Shown here one piece after another: positions 35,688 to 44,144 of a stretch of 64,000 nt of DNA. Position 1 is the stretch's first letter. Each line of letters opens with the position of its first letter. Below the pieces are notes generated by a model, which was not told the origin of the DNA, did no database searches, and worked only from the letters and a program-made list of their open reading frames with translations. Position numbers and translations under genes: made by a program. The stretch is from Ensifer canadensis (GTDB lineage: Bacteria; Pseudomonadota; Alphaproteobacteria; Rhizobiales; Rhizobiaceae): contig NZ_CP083371.1 of the NCBI RefSeq assembly GCF_017488845.2, forward strand, positions 372,001 through 436,000, written 5' to 3'.

Positions 35688-36587
35688 TCAGCGAGCAAGT
35701 GCTGCGTCGGTGCCGCGGCGGCTAGACGCGAGCACATAGACGAGCAGCAGCACCAGCATCACGCTCATGACCATCATCGCCAGCGCCGAGCCGAACGGCC
35801 AGTTGCGGGCGGCCAGGAACTGCTGCTCGATGAGATTGCCGAGCATCATCACCTTGGCGCCGCCGAGAATGGCCGGGACGACGAAATTGCCGAGCGCCGG
35901 AATGAAGACGATGATCGCGCCGCCGGCAATGCCGGGAGCCGTCAGCGGTAGGATAATGCGCCAGAATGTGCGGATAGGCCCGGCGCCGAGATCGAGCGAG
36001 GCACGCACCAGCGTCCAGTCCAGCTTCTCGACGCTGGCATAAACAGGCATGAACATGAACGGGATGAAGACATAGACCATGCCGAGGATGATCGCGCCGT
36101 CCGTATAGATCAGGTCCAGCGGCCGGGCGATCAGTCCCGTCGACAGCAGCATCTCGTTGACGAGGCCGGTCTGGCGCAGGATCAGCACCCAGACGAACAG
36201 CCGCACGATCAGGCTGGTGAAGAAGGGCAGGGTGATGAGGAACAGGCAGAAATTCTTCCATCGCTCCGACAGGCGGGCGATGCAGAAGGCCGCGGGATAG
36301 CAGACCAGCAAAGCGGCAATAACGGTGAGTGCGGCGATCTTCACCGAGCGGATGAAGATGGCGATATAGACGGGATCGAAATCCTCGAACATCGGATCGG
36401 CAAAGCCGAGGATGCGGCCGAAATTGTGCGGGTAGAAGGTCCATTCCACGCCACCGTAGAGGCCTGGCGCCAGAAAGCTCGTGACCATCATGATGGCGAG
36501 CGGACCGAGGAAGAAGACGGCGAGGAACAGGGAAACGGGACCGAGCAGGACGGCGAGCTGGACGCGGCGGCGAATGGCGATCGACAT
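35688..36587 (-). CDS. ABC transporter permease, PotB/PotH type
   Basis: 299 residues from ATG 36587, one nucleotide after the ATPase stop, with GGAGG as ribosome-binding site inside the end of the ATPase gene. Segments LAVLLGPVSLFLAVFFLGPLAIM and ASLDLGAGPIRTFWRIILPLTAPGIAGGAIIVF (EAA loop) mark the PotB family. It forms the channel with the following permease. Confidence 0.95.
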   Translation of the reverse strand: MSIAIRRRVQLAVLLGPVSLFLAVFFLGPLAIMMVTSFLAPGLYGGVEWTFYPHNFGRILGFADPMFEDFDPVYIAIFIRSVKIAALTVIAALLVCYPAAFCIARLSERWKNFCLFLITLPFFTSLIVRLFVWVLILRQTGLVNEMLLSTGLIARPLDLIYTDGAIILGMVYVFIPFMFMPVYASVEKLDWTLVRASLDLGAGPIRTFWRIILPLTAPGIAGGAIIVFIPALGNFVVPAILGGAKVMMLGNLIEQQFLAARNWPFGSALAMMVMSVMLVLLLVYVLASSRRGTDAALAR

Positions 36588-36588
36588 G

Positions 36589-37680
36589 TCACGCCTCCGC
36601 GCAAGGGTGAATGAGGTGTACGGCTGCCGGGTCATAGGCGAGCCGGGCGCGGCGCGTCCGCTCGATGTCGCCGATCAGGCTGCGACGGCCGGCGGGGATC
36701 TCGGCGACGATCTTTCTGCCCGCCTGTGTGCGGCCGAACAGCTCGAACGTCGAGCCGACGAAGACGATGGCTTCCAGGTCGATGTGGAGACAGGGAAAGG
36801 GCTCGGCTTCATCGGCGAGGAAGAACTGCTCAGGCCGGATCAGCGCCGTCGCTGCACCCGATGCCGCTGACGGCGTTCGCCGATGGCGGATTTCCGTACC
36901 GTCGCTGGTCATCAACCGGTCGCCATCGATCCTGCCTTCGAAGAGATTGCTTGCACCGATGAACGTCGCGACGAAACTGTTGACCGGGCGGTCATAGATC
37001 GCGCGGGGCGTATCGAGCTGCTGGATGCGCCCACCCGAAAGAACGGCGACGCGATCCGACATGGTGAGCGCTTCCTGCTGGTCGTGCGTCACGAAGATGA
37101 AGGAGATGCCGAGCTCGTGCTGCAGTGTCTTCAGCTCTATCTGCATGGCCTGGCGCAGGTTCTTGTCGAGGGCCGAAAGCGGCTCGTCGAGCAAAAGCAG
37201 TTTCGGACGCGCGATGATGGCACGCGCAAGCGCGACCCGTTGCTGCTGGCCGCCGGAAAGCTGGCGCGGGCGCCGGCCCTCCATGCCCTCAAGGCCCACC
37301 ATCTTCAGGGCGGCTGCCACCTGCTCGCGCCGCCTGGCCTTGGCGACGCCGGCGACCTCAAGCGCATAGGCGGTGTTTTCACCGACCGTCATGTGCGGGA
37401 AGAGCGCGTAGTTCTGGAAGACCGTGTTGACGGGGCGGCGATAGGGTGGCCTGTCGGTCATGTCCTCCGCGTCGATCAGGATGCGTCCGCCGTCGAGCTC
37501 GACGAAGCCGCTGATCGCCTGCAGCAACGTGGTCTTGCCGCAGCCGGATGGTCCGAGAAGCGTGAGGAACTCGTTGCGCCGCACCTGAAGATCGATGGCA
37601 TCAAGCGCTGTCACGCTCCCGCCTTCCGGAGTGGCGAAGGCTTTGCTCGCCCCCTCCAGCCGGACAATGGAATCCTGCAT
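36589..37680 (-). CDS. ABC transporter ATPase, PotA/PotG type
   Basis: 363 residues. Walker A is GPSGCGKTTL, the Q-loop NYALFPHMTVGEN, the signature LSGGQQQRVALARAI, Walker B LLLLDEPLSALD and the switch FVTHDQ. The C-terminal TOBE domain (IRPEQFFLADEAEPF, FVGSTFELFG) is standard for polyamine importers. It is the first gene of the minus-strand transporter operon, divergent from its likely binding protein across a palindrome-containing promoter. Confidence 0.96.
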   Translation of the reverse strand: MQDSIVRLEGASKAFATPEGGSVTALDAIDLQVRRNEFLTLLGPSGCGKTTLLQAISGFVELDGGRILIDAEDMTDRPPYRRPVNTVFQNYALFPHMTVGENTAYALEVAGVAKARRREQVAAALKMVGLEGMEGRRPRQLSGGQQQRVALARAIIARPKLLLLDEPLSALDKNLRQAMQIELKTLQHELGISFIFVTHDQQEALTMSDRVAVLSGGRIQQLDTPRAIYDRPVNSFVATFIGASNLFEGRIDGDRLMTSDGTEIRHRRTPSAASGAATALIRPEQFFLADEAEPFPCLHIDLEAIVFVGSTFELFGRTQAGRKIVAEIPAGRRSLIGDIERTRRARLAYDPAAVHLIHPCAEA

Positions 37681-37697
37681 CTGTCATTCCCCAAAAT

Positions 37698-37711
37698 GTT
37701 ATTTAAATAAC
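37698..37711. promoter_or_regulatory. Palindromic candidate operator, probable RpiR target
   Basis: GTTATTTAAATAAC is a perfect 14-bp palindrome 18 nt before the ATPase start in the divergent promoter. It resembles the A/T-centred dyads bound by RpiR/HexR-type proteins, and an RpiR gene lies just downstream of the binding-protein gene. Confidence 0.5.
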
Positions 37712-37783
37712 GCTTGTGCGTTTTGGATATATGGATACCATTTACTCATCGGTGTCAACGGCCGCAGAAGCCGGAGCCGGCAA

Positions 37784-37823
37784 GGACCAGGGAACGGTCC
37801 GATCCTGGGGGCGCAAGTCCCCA
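37784..37823 (+). promoter_or_regulatory. Two small hairpins in the 5' leader of the binding-protein gene
   Basis: GGACC-AGGGAAC-GGTCC (37784-37800) and TGGGG-GCGCAAGT-CCCCA region (37806-37823) fold as two adjacent stem-loops ending 23 nt before the start codon. They do not match a riboswitch that I recognise; they may only stabilise the leader. Confidence 0.3.
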
Positions 37824-37846
37824 CGAACCATCAGAGGAGACTATCT

Positions 37847-38926
37847 ATGACGAAAGCAAGCCGCGTCGTCCGGGCGACCAGGGCCAAACTCTTCGGCCCC
37901 GCACGGGCCGCCGCATTCTCGCTGTCCGCCTTGATCGCCATGACCGGCCTCGGCCATGCCGCCGAGCTCAACATCTACAACTGGGGCGAATACATCAATC
38001 CGGCGGTCCTGAAGAAGTTCGAGGAGGAGACCCAGATCAAGGTCAACCTCTCCACCTATTCCTCCAACGAGGAGATGCTGGCGAAGATCCAGGGCGGCGC
38101 GACCGGCTATGACGTCGTCTTTCCGTCGGTGCACATGCAGGACATCATGTCCAAGCTCGACCTTCTGGAGAAAACCGACATCAATGCCTATGAAGGTTTC
38201 AAGAACATCGACCCGGCGTTCCTGAGGGCTAAGAGCGACCCCAAGGGCGAGTTTTGCCTGCCCTACGCCTTCGGAACCGTCGGCATCGTCTACAACCGCA
38301 AGGTCCTGGGCAAGGACGTCGTCGGCTGGAAGGACCTGATTGCGACCGTCAAGGAAAAGGGGCTGAAGTTCACTCTGCTCGACGACATGCGCGAGGTTCT
38401 GGCCGTGGGCTTGATCCTCAACGGCCACAAGGTCAACTCGACCGACCCCGCCGAGCTGCAGCAGGCGGCCGATACGATCATCGCGATGAAACCTGACGTC
38501 GCTGCCTTCACCTACGATACCCGGCCGATGGTGCAGTCCGGCGACGTCGCCGCCGGTCATTTCTTCGTCGGCGCGATGGTCGACGTCTTTGCCAACCAGA
38601 AAGACCTTGGCTACGTGATCCCCGAGGAAGGCGCGACCATGTACCAGGAGGATATCTGCGTCCTGAAGACCGCGCCGAACAAGGATAGCGCCATTAAGTT
38701 CCTGCAGTTCTACACCCGTCCGGAAGTCGCCGCGCTCAACGTCTCCCAGCAGACCAACGGCACCGCCAACGTACCGGCACGGCAATTGACCCCCGACCAG
38801 ATCAAGAATAGCAAGGAAATCAATCCGACGCCCGAAACGATGCAACGGCTGCAGATCTTCGAGGACCTGGGCTCCGGCGTGCGCCAGCTCGATCGTGTCT
38901 GGACGAAGGTGAAGACGGCGCAGTAG
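37847..38926 (+). CDS. Polyamine-type ABC transporter substrate-binding protein (PotD/PotF family)
   Basis: 359 residues from ATG 37847 with GAGGAG upstream. A signal peptide with a long basic start ends near GLGHAAEL. ELNIYNWGEYINPAVLKKFEEE, YDVVFPSVHMQDIM, YAFGTVGIVYN, FFVGAMVDVFANQKDLGYVIPEEGATMYQEDICVLK are PotD landmarks. It is encoded divergently from the ATPase-permease operon. The ligand could be a polyamine or another amine compound; the adjacent P1 peptidase hints at an amide or peptide derivative. Confidence 0.94.
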   Translation: MTKASRVVRATRAKLFGPARAAAFSLSALIAMTGLGHAAELNIYNWGEYINPAVLKKFEEETQIKVNLSTYSSNEEMLAKIQGGATGYDVVFPSVHMQDIMSKLDLLEKTDINAYEGFKNIDPAFLRAKSDPKGEFCLPYAFGTVGIVYNRKVLGKDVVGWKDLIATVKEKGLKFTLLDDMREVLAVGLILNGHKVNSTDPAELQQAADTIIAMKPDVAAFTYDTRPMVQSGDVAAGHFFVGAMVDVFANQKDLGYVIPEEGATMYQEDICVLKTAPNKDSAIKFLQFYTRPEVAALNVSQQTNGTANVPARQLTPDQIKNSKEINPTPETMQRLQIFEDLGSGVRQLDRVWTKVKTAQ

Positions 38927-38944
38927 CGGCGACAAAGATCGGCA

Positions 38945-39030
38945 ATTCCGCCCGCCTGCCGCAAGTTAAAAGGCGTTGCAGCGTCGTTTGCGCGTCATAT
39001 CCGACGCGCGGCGCTGTCAGCGGGCGGAAG
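38945..39030. repeat. Nested dyad with partial RIME1-like palindrome
   Basis: Outer arms TTCCGCCCGC (about 38946-38955) and GCGGGCGGAA (39020-39029) enclose a CAGCG...TTTGCGCGTC...GACGCGCGGCGCTG palindrome (about 38979-39016) that matches the second half of the RIME1-like elements. The first RIME1 palindrome is absent. It can act as terminator after the binding-protein gene. Confidence 0.6.
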
Positions 39031-39048
39031 TATCTCCGGGGAGGGGAC

Positions 39049-39903
39049 GTGGCACAACGAATCCTGAAGCTCGTGCAGAGCGAGGAACTCAGGCGGTCGA
39101 AATCCGACAAGCTGATTGCCCATTACATCGAGCGCAATCTGGCGGAGATCCCGTTCGAAACGGCAAAGTCGATCGCAAGCCGTCTCGAGCTGTCGCCGAT
39201 GACCGTCGGGCGCTACCTCCGGCGCATGGGCTTCGACGGCCTCGACCAGCTGAAGCACGAGCTGCGGCGCGGCAGCTCCAACCCGGCCTGGCAGGTGAAG
39301 GGTCCGGTCGACAGGCTGCGCGAAGACATTCGCGAGGGCAAGCTGCTTGCAGGCTTGATTCAGGAGCAGATCAACAATCTCGGCATGGTCTACGAGTTGA
39401 CGACCTCGCCGGAATGGCAGCAGGCGATCGACGCGCTGATCGGTGCCAGCGAAGTCTATGTCGCCGCCTATCAGAACGTGCGCGGTATCGCTCAGTATTT
39501 TGCCAGCCAGCTCTCCTATACCCGCTCGCGGGTGCAATTCGTCGATGGCCTGAACGGAACCTATTCGGAACTGCTCGATGGTTCGGTGGAGGGCCGCGTG
39601 CTCTTTCTGCACGACGTGCGCCGCTTTGCCGCCAAGGCGAAGCCGCTCGCGATGGAGGCGCGCCGGGCCGGCGTCAAGGTCATCCTCTACACGGACGAAT
39701 ATTGCCCCTGGGCAGCAGAGGTGTCGGATATCTGCCTTGTGGTCCCGGGCTCGCATGGCCCCCTGTGGGATGGTGCTGCCACGACTATTGCCGTCATGGA
39801 CCTGATGCTCAGCAACATCATCGTCGTCCTGGGTGACGAGGTCAGCGAACGGGTCGGCATGCTGACGCGGCTGCAGGATGTGTTCGGCGATTTCGAGGCC
39901 TGA
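39049..39903 (+). CDS. RpiR/MurR-family transcriptional regulator 1
   Basis: The 284-residue protein starts at GTG 39049 (GAGGGG upstream). The HTH_6 domain is KSDKLIAHYIERNLAEIPF, TAKSIASRLELSPMTVGRYLRRMGFDG. A SIS domain follows (ALIGASEVYVAAYQNVRGIAQYFASQLSY, VLFLHDVRRFA, GVKVILYTDEYCPWA). SIS domains usually bind phosphosugars, which is unexpected beside a polyamine-type transporter. It likely controls the divergent transporter genes upstream through the 37698 palindrome. Confidence 0.9.
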   Translation: MAQRILKLVQSEELRRSKSDKLIAHYIERNLAEIPFETAKSIASRLELSPMTVGRYLRRMGFDGLDQLKHELRRGSSNPAWQVKGPVDRLREDIREGKLLAGLIQEQINNLGMVYELTTSPEWQQAIDALIGASEVYVAAYQNVRGIAQYFASQLSYTRSRVQFVDGLNGTYSELLDGSVEGRVLFLHDVRRFAAKAKPLAMEARRAGVKVILYTDEYCPWAAEVSDICLVVPGSHGPLWDGAATTIAVMDLMLSNIIVVLGDEVSERVGMLTRLQDVFGDFEA

Positions 39904-40329
39904 ACGGTGCGAAGGGCGCTTCGCTTGCGCTCCTTCCCTCGTCGTCGCGGGAGCTCTGTTGCCTCGCTTCCCGGAAAGCTTCCCCACCGGTCGCCGTTGA
40001 ACGTCGAGGCCGCCAGTGAATGTCATGCTGCCCGGGCCGATGCGTCGCTGCCGACAACCTTGCAGCCGCCCGCGCCTTCGACCGCCGTTCTGCAATGAGC
40101 GGCAGCACGGCGTCCATTCCTTTGCGGGTCTTTGCAAAGATTTTTGTCGGCGACGTTCCACACTGTCGCAAGCGCCAGTTTTCTGCCCACTTTGGCGTGG
40201 ATTTCGTCCGATAGCCGCGGGAAACCCTAGAGATTAGACTGATTTTCGAGTGCTGGGCCAAGCCTTGCAGAGCCTTGCAAGGATTCTTGCGGGTGTCGCC
40301 TTGACTGCAAGGTCGTTTGCTTGAACGAT
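39904..40329. other. Intergenic region between the two rpiR-type genes
   Basis: About 430 bp without a supported gene. It contains the perfect palindrome CTTTGCAAAG (40130-40139) and, from about 40260, several TTGCA/TGCAA words (GCCTTGCAGAGCCTTGCAAGG and ACTGCAAGG nearby) that may be regulator sites for the second RpiR gene. Confidence 0.45.
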
Positions 40330-40365
40330 GTGTCATGCAAAGAAACTTGTAGAGCGCCATGACAC
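40330..40365 (+). promoter_or_regulatory. Inverted repeat spanning the start codon of RpiR gene 2
   Basis: GTGTCATG (40330-40337) and CATGACAC (40358-40365) are exact inverted copies; the second contains the ATG at 40359. It could be an autoregulatory operator or an RNA stem that hides the start codon. Confidence 0.4.
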
Positions 40366-41195
40366 TCATCGATCGCATAAAGGCACAATCGAAAAGGCTG
40401 ACCGAGGCCGACCAAAAGCTGATCGCGACAATGCTCGAGAACCGGGCGGAGGCTGCGTTTCTGTCCGGCCCGCAGCTGTCGCAGCGGGCCAGCGTTCATG
40501 AGGCGACGGTCACCCGTTTGGCGCAGAAGCTGGGTTACCGCGGCTTTCCGGATCTGCGCGCACAGCTGCAGCGCGAGGTGCTTGATGATCAGGATGCCGC
40601 GACCCGCATGCGCCGCTCGGTCGCCAAGGTCGAGCACGGCGATTATCTGACCGATCTGATTGCCGCGGAGATTTCGGCCCTGGAAACGCTCGCGCGCTCG
40701 GTGCCGCAAAGTGATGTGGATCTCGCTGCCGACATCATCTTCGAAGGGCGCCGGGTGTTCGTGTTTGGCCAGGGGCACGCACAGTCCGTCGCCGGCTTCC
40801 TGCAGCGTCGCCTCGACCGGTTCGGCATGACGACGATCGCGCTCACCGGCCGCGGCCGGGACATCGCCGAGCGCATGGTCAGCATGGACAAGAGCGACGT
40901 CGTCATTGCGCTCGCCTTTCGCAAGCAGCCGCAAAGCTATGCGCCGCTGGTGCAGCATGCCCGGCGCGTCGGCGCGCGAACGATTTTGATTTCGGACCTT
41001 GCCGGACCGCTGATGGAGCCGATTGCGGACTTGATGCTGGCCGCGCCGCGGGGGCGTTCGGGAAGCGAGTTTCAGACACCGACCATCCCCTTTGCCATCG
41101 TCAACGGCATCGTCCTGACGATTGCCGGCAGGCATGAACGCGAGGTGATCGGCAGGCTGGAGAAACTGTCGGAGCTGTTCAACGACTTTGATTGA
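40359..41195 (+). CDS. RpiR/MurR-family transcriptional regulator 2
   Basis: 278 residues. HTH: LIDRIKAQSKRLTEADQKLIATML, LSQRASVHEATVTRLAQKLGYRGFPDLRAQL. SIS domain: IIFEGRRVFVFGQGHAQSVAGFLQRRLDRFG, MDKSDVVIALAFRKQPQSY, GARTILISDLAGPLMEPIAD. It lies 24 nt upstream of a Fe3+/AfuA-type binding protein in the same direction and is probably the first gene of that operon. The SIS domain suggests a phosphorylated sugar or similar ligand. Confidence 0.93.
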   Translation: MTLIDRIKAQSKRLTEADQKLIATMLENRAEAAFLSGPQLSQRASVHEATVTRLAQKLGYRGFPDLRAQLQREVLDDQDAATRMRRSVAKVEHGDYLTDLIAAEISALETLARSVPQSDVDLAADIIFEGRRVFVFGQGHAQSVAGFLQRRLDRFGMTTIALTGRGRDIAERMVSMDKSDVVIALAFRKQPQSYAPLVQHARRVGARTILISDLAGPLMEPIADLMLAAPRGRSGSEFQTPTIPFAIVNGIVLTIAGRHEREVIGRLEKLSELFNDFD

Positions 41196-41219
41196 GTGGG
41201 GAAAATGGAGGAGGAAACC

Positions 41220-42341
41220 ATGTTGAAGCGACTGATGAAGTCCGCACTTGCGGCCTGTGTCGTGCTGCCCACGGCAGCAATGGCGGCAGATCTGGATAGC
41301 ATGACGCCCGAACAACTGCTGCCGCTTGCGCAGAAGGAGGGCAGCGTCACCGTCTTTTCGTTGTCGAGCCGGATCGCCAAGATCGAGAAAGCCTTCGAGG
41401 AGGCCTATCCGGGCGTCGACCTGATCGGCCTCGACATGAGCTCGACAAAGCAGATCGCGCGTCTGGAGGCAGAGCAGCAGGCAGGCGTTCATGCCGTCGA
41501 CGTGCTCTATATCGCCGACACGCCCGTCGTCTTCAGCAAGCTTCTCGAAGCCAAGCGCATCGTCAACTATGTGCCGCCGCGCGTCGCCGCCCAGATCGAC
41601 GATCGCTACAAGGGGCCGCTGCTCACCCAGCGTCTTTCGACCAAGGTGCTGATGTACAACGAGAAAGCCTTTCCCGGGGGTTCACCGGTTACCAACCTGT
41701 GGCAGCTGACCCAGCCGGAGTGGCAGGGCAAGGTGCTGATGGTCGATCCGAGCCAGCGCGGCGAACTGCTCGACCTCCTGACGGAGATTGCGCTCCATCC
41801 GGATGAGATGGCCGCGGCCTACAAGGCGCAGTTCGGCAAGGACATTGCCGTTGATGCCGATCTTCAGGGCGCCGGCGAGCAGTTCATCAAGGACCTCTTT
41901 GCCAACGACCTGATCCTCGTCCCCAATAGCGACGTGCTCAACAAGTCCGTCGGCGATGCCACTGCCAAGAACCCTCCCGTCGGCTTCGGCACCTATTCGG
42001 ACCGGCGTGACAATGAGAAGGAAGGCTGGGCACTGCAAGTCGCCAACAATGTCGAGCCCGCCAACGGCATCCTGTTTCCGGCCGTTCTGACGATTGCTGA
42101 AAAGGCGCCGCATCCGGCCGCCGCCCGGTTGCTGATCGACTTCATGTTCGGCGACGACACGCCGACGGGAGGTGCCGGCTTCGAGCCGTTCAACGTTCCC
42201 GGCGACTATGCCACGCGCACGACCATCGCCCACCATCCGGACTCCGTCAAACTCGGCGAGCTGAAGGCCTGGACCATCGACCCGGCAAAGACCGCCGCTG
42301 CCCGCGGGCGCGTCTCCGATCTCATCATCACGCTTCAATAA
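41220..42341 (+). CDS. ABC transporter substrate-binding protein, Fe3+/AfuA-type
   Basis: 373 residues from ATG 41220, preceded by GGAGGAGG. A signal peptide ends near TAAMAADL. KEGSVTVFSLSSRIAKIEKAFEEAYPGVDL, HAVDVLYIADTPVVFSKLLEAK, YNEKAFPGGSPVTNLWQLTQPEWQGKVLMVDPSQRG are characteristic of the extracellular family 1 proteins that bind ferric iron, phosphonates or hexose phosphates. The tyrosine pair of ferric-binding proteins is not evident near the C-terminus, so an organophosphate ligand is more plausible; this is inference from context. Confidence 0.9.
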   Translation: MLKRLMKSALAACVVLPTAAMAADLDSMTPEQLLPLAQKEGSVTVFSLSSRIAKIEKAFEEAYPGVDLIGLDMSSTKQIARLEAEQQAGVHAVDVLYIADTPVVFSKLLEAKRIVNYVPPRVAAQIDDRYKGPLLTQRLSTKVLMYNEKAFPGGSPVTNLWQLTQPEWQGKVLMVDPSQRGELLDLLTEIALHPDEMAAAYKAQFGKDIAVDADLQGAGEQFIKDLFANDLILVPNSDVLNKSVGDATAKNPPVGFGTYSDRRDNEKEGWALQVANNVEPANGILFPAVLTIAEKAPHPAAARLLIDFMFGDDTPTGGAGFEPFNVPGDYATRTTIAHHPDSVKLGELKAWTIDPAKTAAARGRVSDLIITLQ

Positions 42342-42349
42342 CGGGCTTA

Positions 42350-42379
42350 TTGCCGGCGCAACTTAGGCTGCGCCGGCAA
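42350..42379 (+). promoter_or_regulatory. Intercistronic hairpin after the binding-protein gene
   Basis: TTGCCGGCGCA (42350-42360) pairs exactly with TGCGCCGGCAA (42369-42379). It lies between the binding-protein stop and the permease start and can keep the binding-protein mRNA in excess. Confidence 0.6.
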
Positions 42380-42395
42380 ATGCCGAGGTTCGCAA

Positions 42396-44144
42396 ATGAC
42401 ATTCATATCGACCTTTGCGCCATCGGGCGGTCGCCGGCTGCTCCGATCAGGCTTCGTCATGCCGGCAATCCTCGTTGCCATCGTCGCCATCCTGGTGGTG
42501 GCGCCGCTTGTGCGCATCCTTCTGTCGACGCTCACCCCTGCAGGCATCGGGGCCTGGCAGGCGGTGCTCTTCAGCCCGCTGTCCTTCAATCTTTGGTGGC
42601 GCCCCCTGTTCAACACCATGGTCCTCGGCTTCGGGGTCGCCAGCGGCTGTCTTATCCTCGGCGGGTTTCTGGCCTGGCTGGTGGTCCTGACCGACGTGCC
42701 GGGACGTCGCCTGCTCGGACTGATGGGGACCTTGCCCTACATGATCCCGAGCTTCGCCGCGGCGCTTGCCTGGGGGACGCTGTTTCGAAACTCACGGCTC
42801 GGCGGCTCCGCCGGCTTCTTCGAAACCAATGGCCTTGCCATTCCCGACTGGCTCGCCTGGGGGCTGGTGCCGACCGCGATCGTGCTGATCGCCCACTATT
42901 ATTCGCTGGCCTATGCGATTATCGCAGCGGCCCTGAGTTCGGTCGGCGCCGATCTCGTTGAAGCCGGTCAGATGGCTGGTGCGAAGCGTCCGCGTATCTT
43001 CTTCGGCATCATCCTGCCCGTCGTCACGCCGGCGCTGATCGCTGCCGCTTCGCTTACCTTCGCCGGCGCCGTTGCCAATTTCGCCGCACCTGCGCTCCTG
43101 GGATTGCCGGTGCGCATGCAGACGCTTTCGACCCGCCTCTTCGGCATGATCGAAACCGGCCAGAACGAGCGCGGCTTCGTGCTTGCGCTGTTGCTGATCG
43201 CCGTTTCCGCACTGTTCCTGTGGATATCGGACCGCATCGTCTCCGGCCGCAAGGCTTTCATCACGGTCACCGGCAAGGGCGGACGCACGAAACGGTTTCC
43301 CCTTGGCGCCTGGCGCTGGCCGCTCTTTGCCGTCGCCGTGCTCGTCGGTCTTCTGACCACGGTGACGCCGGTCCTGGTGCTTGCGGCCTCAAGCCTTGCG
43401 CCTCAAAGCGGGGCCCTGTTTTCGAACTGGACGCTGCATTTCTGGATCGGCGAAGGCGGCGGCGAAATTGCCCAGGGGCAGGCGGGCATCTTCCGCAATC
43501 CCGTGCTGATCGACGCGATCTGGAATACCATCCGCCTCGGCCTTGTCGTCGCGCTGACGACGATGCTGCTTGGCCTCGCGCTCGCCTATACCATCGTCCA
43601 GCGCCGCGGCAGTCTGCTCGCCACGATCCTCAGCCAGCTTGCCTTCGTTCCGCTTCTGGTGCCGAGCATTGCCTTTGCAGCCGCCTATATCGCGCTCTTC
43701 GGTGCGCCGATTGGTCCGCTGCCTTCGCTTTACGGCACCTTCGCGTTGCTGGTGATTGCAGCCTCTGCCCACAATCTCCCCTTTGCCGTGCAGTCCGGCC
43801 GCTCGGTTCTCGGTCAGATCTCCGCCGACATCGAGGAAAGCGCGCGGCTGACCGGGGCCGGCCTGCTCCGGCGGCTGTTTGCGATCATCTTCCCGCTGGC
43901 GATCCGCGGCCTTTTTGCCGGTGCGATCCTCGTCTTCGTCAAGATGGTGCGCGATCTCTCGCTGGTCGTGCTGCTGTTCACCGCGACGTCGCCCGTACTC
44001 AGCATGGTCGCCTATCGTTATGCCGCCGAGGGCTTCATGCAGTTTGCCAACGCCATAACCCTCGTCATCCTTATCGTCTGCCTTGCGGCCTCGTTTCTGG
44101 CCCACGGCCTCCAGAACCGCGTCCAGAAATGGAAAGAGTCATGA
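42396..44144 (+). CDS. Fused two-domain ABC permease, AfuB/ThiP/FbpB type
   Basis: The 582-residue membrane protein has two tandem permease modules of about six helices each. The EAA loops read EAGQMAGAKRPRIFFGIILPVVTPAL and ESARLTGAGLLRRLFAIIFPLAIRG. Such fused permeases belong to the Fe3+/thiamine/hexose-phosphate importer family. GAGG stands 8 nt before ATG 42396. The stop overlaps the ATPase start (ATGA), so the subunits are translationally coupled. Confidence 0.94.
   Translation: MTFISTFAPSGGRRLLRSGFVMPAILVAIVAILVVAPLVRILLSTLTPAGIGAWQAVLFSPLSFNLWWRPLFNTMVLGFGVASGCLILGGFLAWLVVLTDVPGRRLLGLMGTLPYMIPSFAAALAWGTLFRNSRLGGSAGFFETNGLAIPDWLAWGLVPTAIVLIAHYYSLAYAIIAAALSSVGADLVEAGQMAGAKRPRIFFGIILPVVTPALIAAASLTFAGAVANFAAPALLGLPVRMQTLSTRLFGMIETGQNERGFVLALLLIAVSALFLWISDRIVSGRKAFITVTGKGGRTKRFPLGAWRWPLFAVAVLVGLLTTVTPVLVLAASSLAPQSGALFSNWTLHFWIGEGGGEIAQGQAGIFRNPVLIDAIWNTIRLGLVVALTTMLLGLALAYTIVQRRGSLLATILSQLAFVPLLVPSIAFAAAYIALFGAPIGPLPSLYGTFALLVIAASAHNLPFAVQSGRSVLGQISADIEESARLTGAGLLRRLFAIIFPLAIRGLFAGAILVFVKMVRDLSLVVLLFTATSPVLSMVAYRYAAEGFMQFANAITLVILIVCLAASFLAHGLQNRVQKWKES

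Noticed and set aside
33722..35737. Minus-strand frame of 671 codons ending in the P1 peptidase
   Set aside because: The N-terminal 295 codons are an out-of-frame shadow of the PotC-like permease; the peptidase starts at 34852 or 34846.
37784..37823. Riboswitch upstream of the polyamine-type binding-protein gene
   Set aside because: Two small hairpins are present, but they match no riboswitch consensus known to me; listed only as leader structure.
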